Source: Bacteroidota bacterium (GTDB lineage: Bacteria; Bacteroidota; Bacteroidia; Cytophagales; Cyclobacteriaceae). From it: a DNA stretch of 52,020 nt. The stretch covers positions 1 to 52,020 of the forward strand of contig JAQCLE010000018.1 in the NCBI GenBank assembly GCA_027592755.1, in the 5' to 3' direction. The position numbers were made by a program, and so were the translations under genes. Within the stretch, counting starts at the first letter, position 1; every line of letters begins with the position of its first letter. Positions 1 to 7,565 of this stretch are shown piece after piece. The notes under the pieces are model-generated. The model was not told the DNA's origin. It made no database searches and saw only the letters and a list, made by a program, of their open reading frames with translations.

Positions 1-127
1 AAACGTGGCAAACATTAAGCATTACGGGATATTGCAACTTTATTCATAAAGGTTCGGATGAGTGTGAATGTATATCTTATAATTTCTCCACCTTTGGATT
101 GTTATTCACTAAAACAATTCAAAAAAA

Positions 128-553
128 ATGAAAAAGTCTAATCACAAAGTAGCACTAACAATCAACGTATCACCGGAAGCTGCATGGCAGGTAATTGGCA
201 GTGGTGAAGGTGTTGACCAATGGCTGGCACCGATCACGGCCTGTCGGGTAGAAGGCGATAAACGTTATTGCAATACAGCAGACGGTGAGTTTTCGGAAGA
301 CATTCTAAAAATTGATAATGCCAACAGGGCATTTCATTATGCAATTCCAAAGCAACACATGATCCCGGTTGGCTACATCACAGGAAAGATGCAGGTCTCC
401 GATGCTTCCGAAGGCAAGGCAGCCATTGAGTGGTCATGGGAGTTTGATGTTGAGGAAAACAAAGAAGCAGAAGCGAAAGAAATTCTCACAGCTGTAGGTA
501 CTATGGGCATCCAGGGCATTGAAACCCTGATTAATCAATCCGTTGAGATATAA
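128..553 (+). CDS. SRPBCC (START/AHSA1-like) domain protein
   Basis: Cytosolic 141-residue protein with the look of the SRPBCC helix-grip fold. The N-terminus has the typical 'Ser-Pro-Glu-Ala-Ala-Trp-Gln-Val-Ile' first helix (about residues 15-23), a central run of alternating beta strands ending in a Trp-Ser-Trp-Glu-Phe strand (about 101-106), and a long C-terminal helix (about 110-136). These are the landmarks of polyketide-cyclase/AHSA1-type small-ligand-binding proteins. No catalytic residues can be named and the ligand is unknown. The ATG follows a short A-rich stretch. An AraC-family regulator follows 74 bp downstream on the same strand, so the two may be co-regulated, but that is inference. 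Family confidence is good, function open. Confidence 0.8.
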   Translation: MKKSNHKVALTINVSPEAAWQVIGSGEGVDQWLAPITACRVEGDKRYCNTADGEFSEDILKIDNANRAFHYAIPKQHMIPVGYITGKMQVSDASEGKAAIEWSWEFDVEENKEAEAKEILTAVGTMGIQGIETLINQSVEI

Positions 554-627
554 ACTGCGATCTATTCCAAACTGGTTATTTTTTGTTGTAAGGGTTGTTT
601 GGCCCTTGCAATCATTTGTTTCCCTAA

Positions 628-1482
628 ATGATCTTAGAACATAAAACGCTCGACTTGTTTGGCAAGATGGTTTTTGAAAAAGCCATCCTAAGACCTCCTT
701 TTAAGAAGGCAAATCCAATGGAGGATGAGGCTTGCTTTATGTATTTGATTAAAGGTGAAAATAGATCATTTTCTGATGTGGAGGAAACTGTTGTCACCGA
801 AAAAGAGGCCTTACTGGTTAAATGTGGTAACTTTTTCTCTCAAATGTTTCCTTCACAAACAACAGGAACCTATGAGGCCATAGCAGTTCACTTCTATCCT
901 GAAGTCCTCACAAAGATTTATGCAAACGAGTATCCCGGTTTTTTGAAAAGGAAACCAGGAGAAGGCCCTAAAAATGCGATGGTCAGTTTTAAAACTGATG
1001 AACTTCTTCAAAAATACTTCGATAGCGTTCTCTTTTATTTTGCCAACCCCGAACTGGTGAATGAAGAATTAATGATCTTGAAACTAAAAGAGCTTTTCCT
1101 CCTTCTTGAAAACACCCAAAATGCTTCAACTTTACATGACATTTTATCAGGGCTCTTTTCTCCAAAAACTTATTCGTTCCGTGAAATAATAGAAGCGCAT
1201 TTGTACGCCGATATTTCACTGGAAGATCTCGCTGTTTTAACCAACAACAGTCTTTCAACTTTCAAAAGGGAATTCAGAAAAATACTTAACGATAGTCCCG
1301 GAAGATACATTAAGCATAAAAAGCTGAAAAAAGCAGCTGAAATGCTACTTATTGGAGATCAAAGAGTAAGTGAGGTGGCCTACACCTGTGGTTTTAATGA
1401 CGTCACCGGTTTTTCTAAATCATTCAGAGAAAAGTATGGTGTGTCACCCAAGTCTTATCGTATAGTGAACAGACAGAATTGA
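628..1482 (+). CDS. AraC-family transcriptional regulator
   Basis: 284-residue regulator. The N-terminal part (about 1-160) is the effector-binding region seen in many Bacteroidota AraC proteins. The C-terminal part (about 185-284) is the double helix-turn-helix: the first HTH lies near 'Ile-Ser-Leu-Glu-Asp-Leu-Ala-Val-Leu', followed by 'Ser-Thr-Phe-Lys-Arg-Glu-Phe', and the second contains 'Val-Ser-Glu-Val-Ala-Tyr-Thr-Cys-Gly-Phe-Asn-Asp' and the family hallmark 'Phe-Ser-Lys-Ser-Phe-Arg-Glu-Lys-Tyr-Gly-Val-Ser-Pro' at the end. It is full length for the family. The ligand and targets are unknown; the SRPBCC gene just upstream on the same strand is a plausible target or operon partner. Confidence 0.9.
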   Translation: MILEHKTLDLFGKMVFEKAILRPPFKKANPMEDEACFMYLIKGENRSFSDVEETVVTEKEALLVKCGNFFSQMFPSQTTGTYEAIAVHFYPEVLTKIYANEYPGFLKRKPGEGPKNAMVSFKTDELLQKYFDSVLFYFANPELVNEELMILKLKELFLLLENTQNASTLHDILSGLFSPKTYSFREIIEAHLYADISLEDLAVLTNNSLSTFKREFRKILNDSPGRYIKHKKLKKAAEMLLIGDQRVSEVAYTCGFNDVTGFSKSFREKYGVSPKSYRIVNRQN

Positions 1483-1519
1483 GCTTTAACCTGCTTAGAG
1501 TGATATGGATCGATGAATC

Positions 1520-2143
1520 TTAGATTCTCGGCTTGCTCATCCAGGGACTGTCCTTAATAACAAATCGCCATGGTTTGAAGGCATCTTCTCCGGCATAATC
1601 AACACCTATTCTGTTTCCAGCTATTATTTGCTCTTCGGTCAAATCACAGTCCCTGTTTTCAATCCAGACGGTATCGCCTAATAGGTCTTGTCCGTAATGG
1701 CTGGTTGTTATTTCCAATGCCTGTGATAAAGCTCCGGGACCAGATGTTAAATCAGGCCTGACTTCAGGTTTATTTCTTCTTTTCAGCATCAAATCAACGC
1801 CATCAACTGGTTCAATCGCTCTAATCAAAACCGCATCGGCCAACCCATCAATATTGGTAGTTACATTGAACAAATGATGAATGCCATAACATAAATAAAC
1901 ATAAGCCTTCCCTCCTCCTTCGAACATGATTTCTGTACGTTTTGTACGACGACCATTGTTTGCATGACAAGCTTTATCATTTCTTCCGCAATAAGCTTCA
2001 GTCTCGACAATCATACCGCTCGTCAACTGACCAGCAATTCTCGTTACAAGGAACTTGCCGAGCAATTCCCGACTGATAGTCACAACATCTGGTCGTGTGT
2101 AAAAATCACGGGTAAGTTTCATGCTGGTAAAATTGGCATTCAT
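1520..2143 (-). CDS. DNA-3-methyladenine glycosylase (AAG/MPG type)
   Basis: 207-residue base-excision repair enzyme of the alkyladenine DNA glycosylase (MPG) family, which removes alkylated purines such as 3-methyladenine and leaves an abasic site. Family landmarks are visible: 'Ala-Arg/Ser-Glu-Leu-Leu-Gly-Lys' near residue 24-30, the catalytic-region motif 'Ile-Val-Glu-Thr-Glu-Ala-Tyr' near 45-51, 'Ala-Cys-His-Ala' near 58-61, and 'Gly-Lys-Ala-Tyr-Val-Tyr-Leu-Cys-Tyr-Gly-Ile-His' with the following Asn near 78-93, plus 'Gly-Pro-Gly-Ala-Leu-Ser-Gln-Ala-Leu' in the second half. Length matches bacterial members. It is transcribed towards the AraC gene. The first ATG is used; a second Met at residue 8 is possible. 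Confidence 0.93.
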   Translation of the reverse strand: MNANFTSMKLTRDFYTRPDVVTISRELLGKFLVTRIAGQLTSGMIVETEAYCGRNDKACHANNGRRTKRTEIMFEGGGKAYVYLCYGIHHLFNVTTNIDGLADAVLIRAIEPVDGVDLMLKRRNKPEVRPDLTSGPGALSQALEITTSHYGQDLLGDTVWIENRDCDLTEEQIIAGNRIGVDYAGEDAFKPWRFVIKDSPWMSKPRI

Positions 2144-2168
2144 AAATCTATATCCAAAAACGTAATGG

Positions 2169-2274
2169 GAGATTCCCGCTCCCGAAGTTTCGGGACACGG
2201 GGATGACGTAAGTCGTAGGGCTACCTAACCTAAAGCGTCATTCCCAACGAAACGAAGTGGAGATCAGGAATCTC
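2169..2274. repeat. 106-bp imperfect long inverted repeat
   Basis: The ends are GAGATTCC (2169-2176) and its exact complement GGAATCTC (2267-2274). Inside, GGGGATGACG (2199-2208) pairs with CGTCATTCCC (2236-2245) with one mismatch, and the stretches between can be partly paired. This is the kind of dispersed intergenic hairpin found in many Bacteroidota chromosomes. A related half-unit lies at about 7170-7196. No ORF inside. It separates the divergent glycosylase gene and the next gene, and overlaps the extreme 5' end of one possible reading frame of the latter. Confidence 0.7.
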
Positions 2275-2289
2275 GTTACATTTATAAGC

Positions 2290-3090
2290 ATGAGCTCTCA
2301 ATGCGGTAGGAATTTCAAAAATGAGTTCATCGGATTCATTAAATCCTGCTATTCCGGCGAAATAAGTGAATCCGACAACGTATTCAGTTTGATTGACCCG
2401 GGCCTTCAATTTGAAATGGTGAATATCCCTAAAAGTATAAAGGAGGAAATAGCCCTTCAATCGACAAGAAAAATCGGAATCCCAATTTGGGAAGATCAAT
2501 GGCTCACCAAAAACAATATTATCAAATCACGGATATTATCCCTTGTTGGAAAATCAAAACGCATCTACGGCAGGGAAACTCACGCTGTCAGATTGAACAA
2601 AACTGAAGCCAATGAATTCCTTGGAGATAACCATCTGATGGGAGCAACATCTTCCAAATCTAAGTTGGGGCTTCTTCATAAAGAAAAACTCGTTGCGGTG
2701 GCCACATTCAGTAAATCAACTCCCATAACGCGGGATGGCACTCTATACCAGTCATTTGAGATGATCAGGTATTGTGCCAAAAATGCATTTAGTGTAGTCG
2801 GAGGGTTGAGTAAACTTATCAATCATTTCATTGAAACTTCCCACCCCGATGACATTATGACCTATATTGATCTGGAATGGTCAAAGGGTCGGAGTTTTGA
2901 GCAACTGGGCTTCAGGCATATGGGTGTCACTCCTCCACAACACTTTTGGATTAATCCCATTGAAATGATTCGATATTACCCTCATCGCTTGCCTGATGGT
3001 TTGTTAAATATTCCTGATGAACTGCATAACCACAATTATTTCAGAATAAGTAATTCAGGTAATTCGAAATTCATAAAGCTGCTGAAATGA
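2290..3090 (+). CDS. protein with phage/homing-endonuclease-accessory-like domain
   Basis: About 266 residues from ATG 2290; the frame stays open further upstream to a GTG at 2257, but that codon lies within an inverted repeat, so 2290 is preferred. The C-terminal two thirds carry 'Phe-Leu-Gly-Asp-Asn-His-Leu-Met-Gly', then a 'Lys-Leu-Gly-Leu' strand, 'Val-Ala-Val-Ala-Thr-Phe-Ser-Lys', 'Glu-Met-Ile-Arg-Tyr-Cys', 'Val-Val-Gly-Gly-Leu-Ser-Lys-Leu' and 'Tyr-Ile-Asp-Leu-Glu-Trp-Ser-Lys-Gly'. By recall this order matches a domain found in phage proteins and next to GIY-YIG or HNH modules, but no nuclease motif is visible here. The stop overlaps the miaA start (ATGA), so the two are probably translationally coupled. 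Function unknown. Confidence 0.6.
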   Translation: MSSQCGRNFKNEFIGFIKSCYSGEISESDNVFSLIDPGLQFEMVNIPKSIKEEIALQSTRKIGIPIWEDQWLTKNNIIKSRILSLVGKSKRIYGRETHAVRLNKTEANEFLGDNHLMGATSSKSKLGLLHKEKLVAVATFSKSTPITRDGTLYQSFEMIRYCAKNAFSVVGGLSKLINHFIETSHPDDIMTYIDLEWSKGRSFEQLGFRHMGVTPPQHFWINPIEMIRYYPHRLPDGLLNIPDELHNHNYFRISNSGNSKFIKLLK

Positions 3091-4007
3091 ATGACTCACC
3101 ATTAATTGTGATTCTTGGAGCTACAGCCATGGGCAAAACAAAGGTAGCCGTACAGGTGGCATCGCTCATTGGGGGTGAAATTATCAGTGCAGATTCAAGG
3201 CAGATTTTTCGGGGAATGAACATCGGCACAGGAAAGGATTATCACGACTATTTAATCGATGATCATGAAATGCCTTGCCACCTGATTGACATTCACGAAC
3301 CCGGCGATACCTATAATGTCTACCGATTTCAAAAAGATTTTGGAACAGCTTATGAAGATATTATGGAAAGGGGGGAAAAAGTAATTCTCTGCGGTGGAAC
3401 GGGTTTATACATTCAGGCAGTTTTGGAAAATTTTACACTTACCTCAATACCCTCAGAAGAAACCCAAAGAAAAACCCTATTAGAGAAGACGAAAGAAGAG
3501 CTTATTGTTCAGGTTGAGGGCTATCATTTTCCTGAAGGTTTTCAACCTGATATTTCTTCGAAAAAGCGGCTTGTCAGGGCGATCGAGATTGGCGAATACC
3601 TCAAATCAAATCCACTAAGTGAAAACATAACTGCCAACCTCAATTACGTAATTTTTGGAATATCAGCCGAAAGAGAAACAAGAAGACAGCGGATAACAGA
3701 ACGTTTGAAAAACCGAATGGAAATTGGTCTTATTGATGAAGTCCGCCAATTAATAGAAGGGGGTATTGAGCCTGAACTTCTCCGGTTTTATGGCCTCGAA
3801 TACAGATATGTTGCGGATCATCTTGAAGGTATTTTAAATGAAAAAGAATTGTTTGAAAAGTTGGAAGTCGCCATACACCAATTTTCAAAAAGGCAAATGA
3901 CCTGGTTCAGGAAGATGGAAAGAGAAGGTTATATTATTAACTGGATTGATGTTGAATTGCCCCTTGAAAATAAGGTTAGAATAATTGTGGATAACTGTTG
4001 TGGATAA
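3087..4007 (+). CDS. miaA: tRNA dimethylallyltransferase MiaA
   Basis: 306-residue enzyme that transfers a dimethylallyl group to N6 of adenosine 37 in tRNAs reading UNN codons. The P-loop Gly-Ala-Thr-Ala-Met-Gly-Lys-Thr is at residues 11-18. It is followed by the substrate-binding 'Ser-Ala-Asp-Ser-Arg-Gln-Ile-Phe-Arg-Gly-Met-Asn-Ile-Gly-Thr-Gly-Lys' region (about 33-49), the 'Gly-Gly-Thr-Gly-Leu-Tyr-Ile-Gln-Ala' motif, the 'Lys-Lys-Arg-Leu-Val-Arg-Ala-Ile-Glu' helix and the late 'Phe-Ser-Lys-Arg-Gln-Met-Thr-Trp-Phe' tRNA-contact motif. Length is normal. It overlaps the preceding unknown gene by four bases (ATGA) and is followed 69 bp later by dnaG on the same strand. Confidence 0.97.
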   Translation: MNDSPLIVILGATAMGKTKVAVQVASLIGGEIISADSRQIFRGMNIGTGKDYHDYLIDDHEMPCHLIDIHEPGDTYNVYRFQKDFGTAYEDIMERGEKVILCGGTGLYIQAVLENFTLTSIPSEETQRKTLLEKTKEELIVQVEGYHFPEGFQPDISSKKRLVRAIEIGEYLKSNPLSENITANLNYVIFGISAERETRRQRITERLKNRMEIGLIDEVRQLIEGGIEPELLRFYGLEYRYVADHLEGILNEKELFEKLEVAIHQFSKRQMTWFRKMEREGYIINWIDVELPLENKVRIIVDNCCG

Positions 4008-4076
4008 GTTGATCAAAAAATGCCTGTTTTCCTAAACCGTGTATTTCTAATTTAGACAAAGTTTTCTTACCACCCC

Positions 4077-5999
4077 ATGCATATAAGCCCCTATACTGTA
4101 GACGAAATTCGAAATAGAGTAGATATTGAAGACGTTGTATCGGATTATGTAAGTCTCAAGCGCAAAGGTAAAGACATGTGGGGCTGCTGTCCATTTCACA
4201 ACGAAAAGACACCATCATTTCATGTTCGGCCGGATCAGGGTTTTTATAAATGCTTCGGTTGCGGAAAAGGCGGTGACGGCATCACCTTCATCATGGAGCT
4301 TGAAGGGCTCGGTTACACTGAAGCCCTGAAACATCTTGCCAAACGATATGGCATCGAAATCGAGGAGGAAGAATTAACGCCCGAGCAGGAAGAAGCCCAT
4401 TCTGAGCGCGAGAGCCTATATATTCTCCTGAATTTTGCCAGTGACTATTTTAGAGACCTCCTCTGGAAACAAGAGGAAGGCATGAAGTTCGGCCTTTCCT
4501 ATTTCCGGGAGCGTGGGTTCTCAGACGAGACCATCAGGAACTTTGACCTTGGCTACAGCCTCGACAAATGGGATGCCTTCATTATAGAAGCAAAAAAGAA
4601 AGGTTTTAACCCGGAGTTTATTGAAAAAGCTGGCTTGCAGGCAGAGAAGGATGGTAAGATATATGACCGCTTTCGTGGCAGGGTAATCTTCCCGATACAT
4701 AATACCATGGGAAAGGTGATCGCATTCACTGCCCGGACCCTGAAAACACTAACAAAAGCCCCGAAATACGTCAATTCCCCAGAGACAGAAGTTTTCCACA
4801 AAGGGAAGATACTTTACGGTCTTTACCAGGCAAAACAAGCCATCAGGCAGGAAGACAATTGCTATCTTGTTGAGGGTCAAACTGATGTGATTTCTCTTCA
4901 CCAGGCCGGAATACACAACGTCGTGGCATCCTCAGGTACGGCATTAACTGATGACCAAATCAAGTTGATTAGCAGGTTCACAAAAAATATTACCGTCCTC
5001 TTCGATGGCGATGAGGCTGGAATCAAAGCTTCCCTCCGCGGCATTGATATGATCCTGGAAGGAGACATGAATGTGAAGGTGGTAGCTTTCCCTGAAGGTG
5101 ACGACCCGGACAGCTATGCAGCCAAGGTTGGCCCGACTGATCTGGTTAAGTTTCTTCAGCAGACCGCCAAAGATTTTATCAAGTTCAAAGTGGAACTTTA
5201 TGCTGAAGAGGCTAATAAAGATCCGCTCAAAAAAGCCGAATCAATCAAGGAAATTGTTAACAGTATCTCGAAGATTCCCGACCCGGTAAAACGAACAGTA
5301 TACCTGAAAGAGTGTAGTAAACTTCTCGACATTGGGGAACCTGTTTTGATTACAGAACTGAACAAAATTATCCTTACAGCGAATAGAAAAAAACTGAGGA
5401 AAGACAAACCTGCATTTTTGCCGGAAGAGATTCTCCAGGTTCCTGAAGCTGAATCTTCTATCAAACTAAATCTTGATGAGATCATCCATCTGCAGGAAAA
5501 GGAAAGCATCCGCCTATTGATGAACTATGCAGATCAAATGCTGGAAGGTACAGGATACGACCTGAAAGTGGTAGAGTACTTCTTTAGGGAAATTGATGAT
5601 GGCACTTTTACGCATCCTCTCTACAAGCAGGTATTCGACGAGTTTAAGGTTGCCATCAGTGATGAAACAATCCCGGATTCAAAACATTTCCTGCATCATA
5701 AGAATGAGTCCATCAGGAATCTTGCCATTGAATTGATGAGTAGAAAGTATGAAATCAGCGATAATTGGGAGAAGAAATACCACATCCTTGTGAGCCAGGA
5801 AGAAGATCTACTCAAAAGTGCTTCCTACACCAATATCATGCGGCTTAAATTCCGAATTGTTCAAAAGATGATTCGCAGCAACATGGCCGAGATGAAGGAA
5901 GAAACCCCGGATCTGCAGGAGAAATACCTCAAGAAGCACCAGCAACTCAAGAAGATCGAAATGGGGATTGCTGAGGTATTGGGTAATGTGACGGTTTGA
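4077..5999 (+). CDS. dnaG: DNA primase DnaG
   Basis: 640-residue primase that makes RNA primers at the replication fork with the replicative helicase. The N-terminal CHC2 zinc-binding domain is clear (Cys38, His41, Cys59, Cys62 within residues 37-63). The catalytic core follows, with 'Gly-Arg-Val-Ile-Phe-Pro-Ile' and the Toprim region holding 'Val-Glu-Gly-Gln-Thr-Asp-Val' (the metal-binding Glu) and later 'Leu-Phe-Asp-Gly-Asp-Glu-Ala-Gly' (the paired acidic residues). The C-terminal 180 residues are the helicase-interaction region, charged and mostly helical. The frame is intact over 1.9 kb, useful as evidence against widespread indel errors in this sequence. Confidence 0.97.
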   Translation: MHISPYTVDEIRNRVDIEDVVSDYVSLKRKGKDMWGCCPFHNEKTPSFHVRPDQGFYKCFGCGKGGDGITFIMELEGLGYTEALKHLAKRYGIEIEEEELTPEQEEAHSERESLYILLNFASDYFRDLLWKQEEGMKFGLSYFRERGFSDETIRNFDLGYSLDKWDAFIIEAKKKGFNPEFIEKAGLQAEKDGKIYDRFRGRVIFPIHNTMGKVIAFTARTLKTLTKAPKYVNSPETEVFHKGKILYGLYQAKQAIRQEDNCYLVEGQTDVISLHQAGIHNVVASSGTALTDDQIKLISRFTKNITVLFDGDEAGIKASLRGIDMILEGDMNVKVVAFPEGDDPDSYAAKVGPTDLVKFLQQTAKDFIKFKVELYAEEANKDPLKKAESIKEIVNSISKIPDPVKRTVYLKECSKLLDIGEPVLITELNKIILTANRKKLRKDKPAFLPEEILQVPEAESSIKLNLDEIIHLQEKESIRLLMNYADQMLEGTGYDLKVVEYFFREIDDGTFTHPLYKQVFDEFKVAISDETIPDSKHFLHHKNESIRNLAIELMSRKYEISDNWEKKYHILVSQEEDLLKSASYTNIMRLKFRIVQKMIRSNMAEMKEETPDLQEKYLKKHQQLKKIEMGIAEVLGNVTV

Positions 6000-6035
6000 T
6001 CTGATGAAATCAAGGACGTACATAATCAGACGTAA

Positions 6036-6057
6036 TCGCTAAGGTCTACCTTAGCGA
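6036..6057. repeat. perfect 10-bp-arm palindrome (CTAAG family)
   Basis: TCGCTAAGGT and its exact complement ACCTTAGCGA flank a CT. It belongs to the same TCRCTAAG/CTTAGYGA family as the hairpins at 6094, 6239, 7091 and 11613. It lies 37 bp after the dnaG stop with no T-tract, so it is a repeat rather than a clear terminator. Confidence 0.75.
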
Positions 6058-6093
6058 AGTTGGCTTTTAATTTACTAAGCGAATGTAGCCTAA

Positions 6094-6117
6094 GTCACTA
6101 AGCTGGAGCTTAGCGAC
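6094..6117. repeat. CTAAGC hairpin repeat, copy 1
   Basis: Eleven-base arms GTCACTAAGCT and AGCTTAGCGAC around GG, with one mismatch that becomes a G-U pair if the minus strand is transcribed. The core TCACTAAGC-N4-GCTTAGCGA recurs at 7091-7112 and 11613-11636. Confidence 0.75.
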
Positions 6118-6147
6118 AACGGCTGTAGCAGGTTCAGGCTTTTTTTT

Positions 6148-6206
6148 CCTATCAGAGTCTCCTGCCAGGTAAGCCCGCGGGTAAGCCAGGGACTCTGATG
6201 TAAGAG
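6148..6206. repeat. 59-bp hairpin repeat R1, copy 1
   Basis: ATCAGAGTC (6151-6159) pairs exactly with GACTCTGAT (6191-6199). With one bulged base, CCTG and CAGG extend the stem to 13 bp, and the loop holds a small CCCGCGGG palindrome. A second copy of equal length and only a few substitutions is at 7202-7260. Confidence 0.8.
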
Positions 6207-6216
6207 GCCCCAAAAA

Positions 6217-6264
6217 GAGACGGAACAGTGCCTTTTAGGTCACTAAGCTGAAGGTTAGTGACAA
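6217..6264. repeat. 48-bp repeat R2 with CTAAG hairpin, copy 1
   Basis: Begins GAGACGGAACAGTGCCTTTT and ends in a hairpin whose arms GTCACTAA (6239-6246) and TTAGTGAC (6255-6262) match exactly. Repeated in direct orientation at 7068-7115, so the two copies bracket the broken gene at 6439-7035. Confidence 0.8.
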
Positions 6265-6438
6265 TGACTGGCGTTAAGTTTAAGGAGAATTAGGTGATTC
6301 AAAAAAATGGCGTACGACCGATCCTACTCATAAATCTTTATGTTATCCGGCCAATGAGAAACTCATATAAAAAGGTCTAATAATATAAGTGAAAGAAATT
6401 ACAATTGTCATTTACAATCAATAATCCGACTAATAGAA

Positions 6439-7035
6439 ATGAAGACATTTATCACCGCTACTTAGATAGTATTAACCACTATAACTTACTGCCAAAACTC
6501 AAAGAGATATCTTAAATTGAAGGGTAATGACAATTACAAAGAAGGTTATATAATTGGTCAGGATTCCATTGAAAAAAAAGCCTCATCCGGGATCTGGTTA
6601 TTAACCCTGTTTCAAAATATTCTCAAATAAAATTTATTACCCCAAATGGGGATGATGAAATATATAAACCGGATCAAATTCGTGGTTACGGATATCCGGG
6701 CCATAATTTCAATTTCGGATGGTAACAAATTTTATGAATTGATGGTAGCGGGAGATCGCGTTAGTCTGATGAAGGTTTTGTACAATGGTGTTAAACCTGT
6801 CACTAATGTCTCTGGTTTCGGAGCCTCAAATACAACCACAATCGAGGAGGCTTATTACGTCAAAAAGAATGGTGAAACAGTATATAAAGAAATTCAAGAA
6901 ACCACTTTTGTAGAGGAGTTCAGAGAATACTTTGGAGATTGCGAATCAATTAGGGAAAGAATTTACAGGAAAGAATTAGGACCCAAGGTCATCAGAGAAA
7001 TTATGAGGCTTTATAACTTCTGTCCTATATTATAA
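6439..7035 (+). pseudogene. broken secreted protein, unknown family
   Basis: Reads as a 198-residue exported protein with three lesions. The ATG at 6439 begins a signal-peptide-like Met-Lys-Thr-Phe-Ile-Thr-Ala-Thr segment interrupted by an in-frame TAG (6463-6465), then continues hydrophobic to 'Thr-Tyr-Cys-Gln'. After 'Gly-Gln-Asp-Ser-Ile-Glu-Lys-Lys' the frame shifts at an eight-A run (6572-6579) into one encoding 'Phe-Ile-Thr-Pro-Asn-Gly-Asp-Asp-Glu-Ile-Tyr-Lys-Pro', and shifts back near 6712-6722 to 'Ser-Asp-Gly-Asn-Lys-Phe-Tyr-Glu-Leu'. The last 106 codons are undamaged. The overall plan resembles small secreted proteins common in Bacteroidota, where a Tyr-rich 'Tyr-Tyr-Val-Lys-Lys' strand precedes a 'Phe-Arg-Glu-Tyr-Phe-Gly-Asp-Cys' helix. 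It sits between direct repeats R1/R2. Confidence 0.65.
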
Positions 7036-7067
7036 AGGGGCTGTCATTACTAAAGTTTCAATTTTAG

Positions 7068-7115
7068 GAGACGGAACAGTGCCTTTTAGATCACTAAGCA
7101 GGAGCTTAGCGACAA
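7068..7115. repeat. 48-bp repeat R2 with CTAAGC hairpin, copy 2
   Basis: Same start as the copy at 6217; its hairpin (TCACTAAGC 7091-7099, GCTTAGCGA 7104-7112, loop AGGA) has different arm bases from copy 1 but still pairs. Confidence 0.8.
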
Positions 7116-7201
7116 CGGCGGGAAGTAACTGAGGATTTTCGATCTAAAACTCAAATGACAAAAAAAAAAGTCATTCCGAACGCAGAGAGGAATCTCTTTT
7201 T

Positions 7202-7260
7202 CCTATCAGAGTCTCCTGCAAGATAAGCCTGCGGGTAAGCCAGGGACTCTGTTGTAAGAG
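7202..7260. repeat. 59-bp hairpin repeat R1, copy 2
   Basis: Aligns without gaps to 6148-6206; CAGAGTC and GACTCTG still pair. It is immediately preceded by a half-unit of the GTCATTCC...GGAATCTC family (about 7170-7196). Confidence 0.8.
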
Positions 7261-7565
7261 CGTGGAAAGACTTACAAAAAAATATTCAACCTATAGTTGA
7301 ATAAACCTCTAATGGATATATGAACTTCAAATAATAACACTATATTTTCAGATTTATATATTTCGGTAAAATTCAAAAATCATTGATTCAAAGCAATATG
7401 AGCAACCTATATACGTAGTTTCTGGTATTCAAATTAATCAAAGAAATCTATGATTCAAACCCCCTTCTAACCTACCTTTATCGAAAAATCAGCAGTTTAT
7501 GGATAAATATGCGTTAAATATAATTATTAACACATAATTTAGTATTTATTTAATATTTATCTATA
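7261..7565. other. AT-rich leader of the large T9SS gene
   Basis: About 305 bp with no gene. It holds one small hairpin (TATTCAAC 7283-7290 and GTTGAATA 7296-7303, five-base loop) and becomes very AT-rich in the last 70 bp before the ATG at 7566, as expected of a Bacteroidota promoter region. No -7/-33 pair could be assigned with confidence. Confidence 0.5.

Larger units (their letters stand above)
6000..6438. other. gene-free repeat-rich interval downstream of dnaG
   Basis: About 440 bp without a supportable gene. The first 265 bp are almost entirely short palindromic repeats, listed separately; the last 170 bp are AT-rich with no recognisable motif and may carry the promoter of the broken gene that starts at 6439. 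Confidence 0.6.

Noticed and set aside
3-130. Open frame from the left window edge to the first gene
   Set aside because: Composition gives no family pattern and it runs into the A-rich ribosome-binding region; may be chance or the end of a gene outside the window.
6148-7260. CRISPR array
   Set aside because: Only two copies of each repeat, spaced about 1 kb apart with a broken gene between; no unit repeat with regular spacers and no Cas gene in the window.
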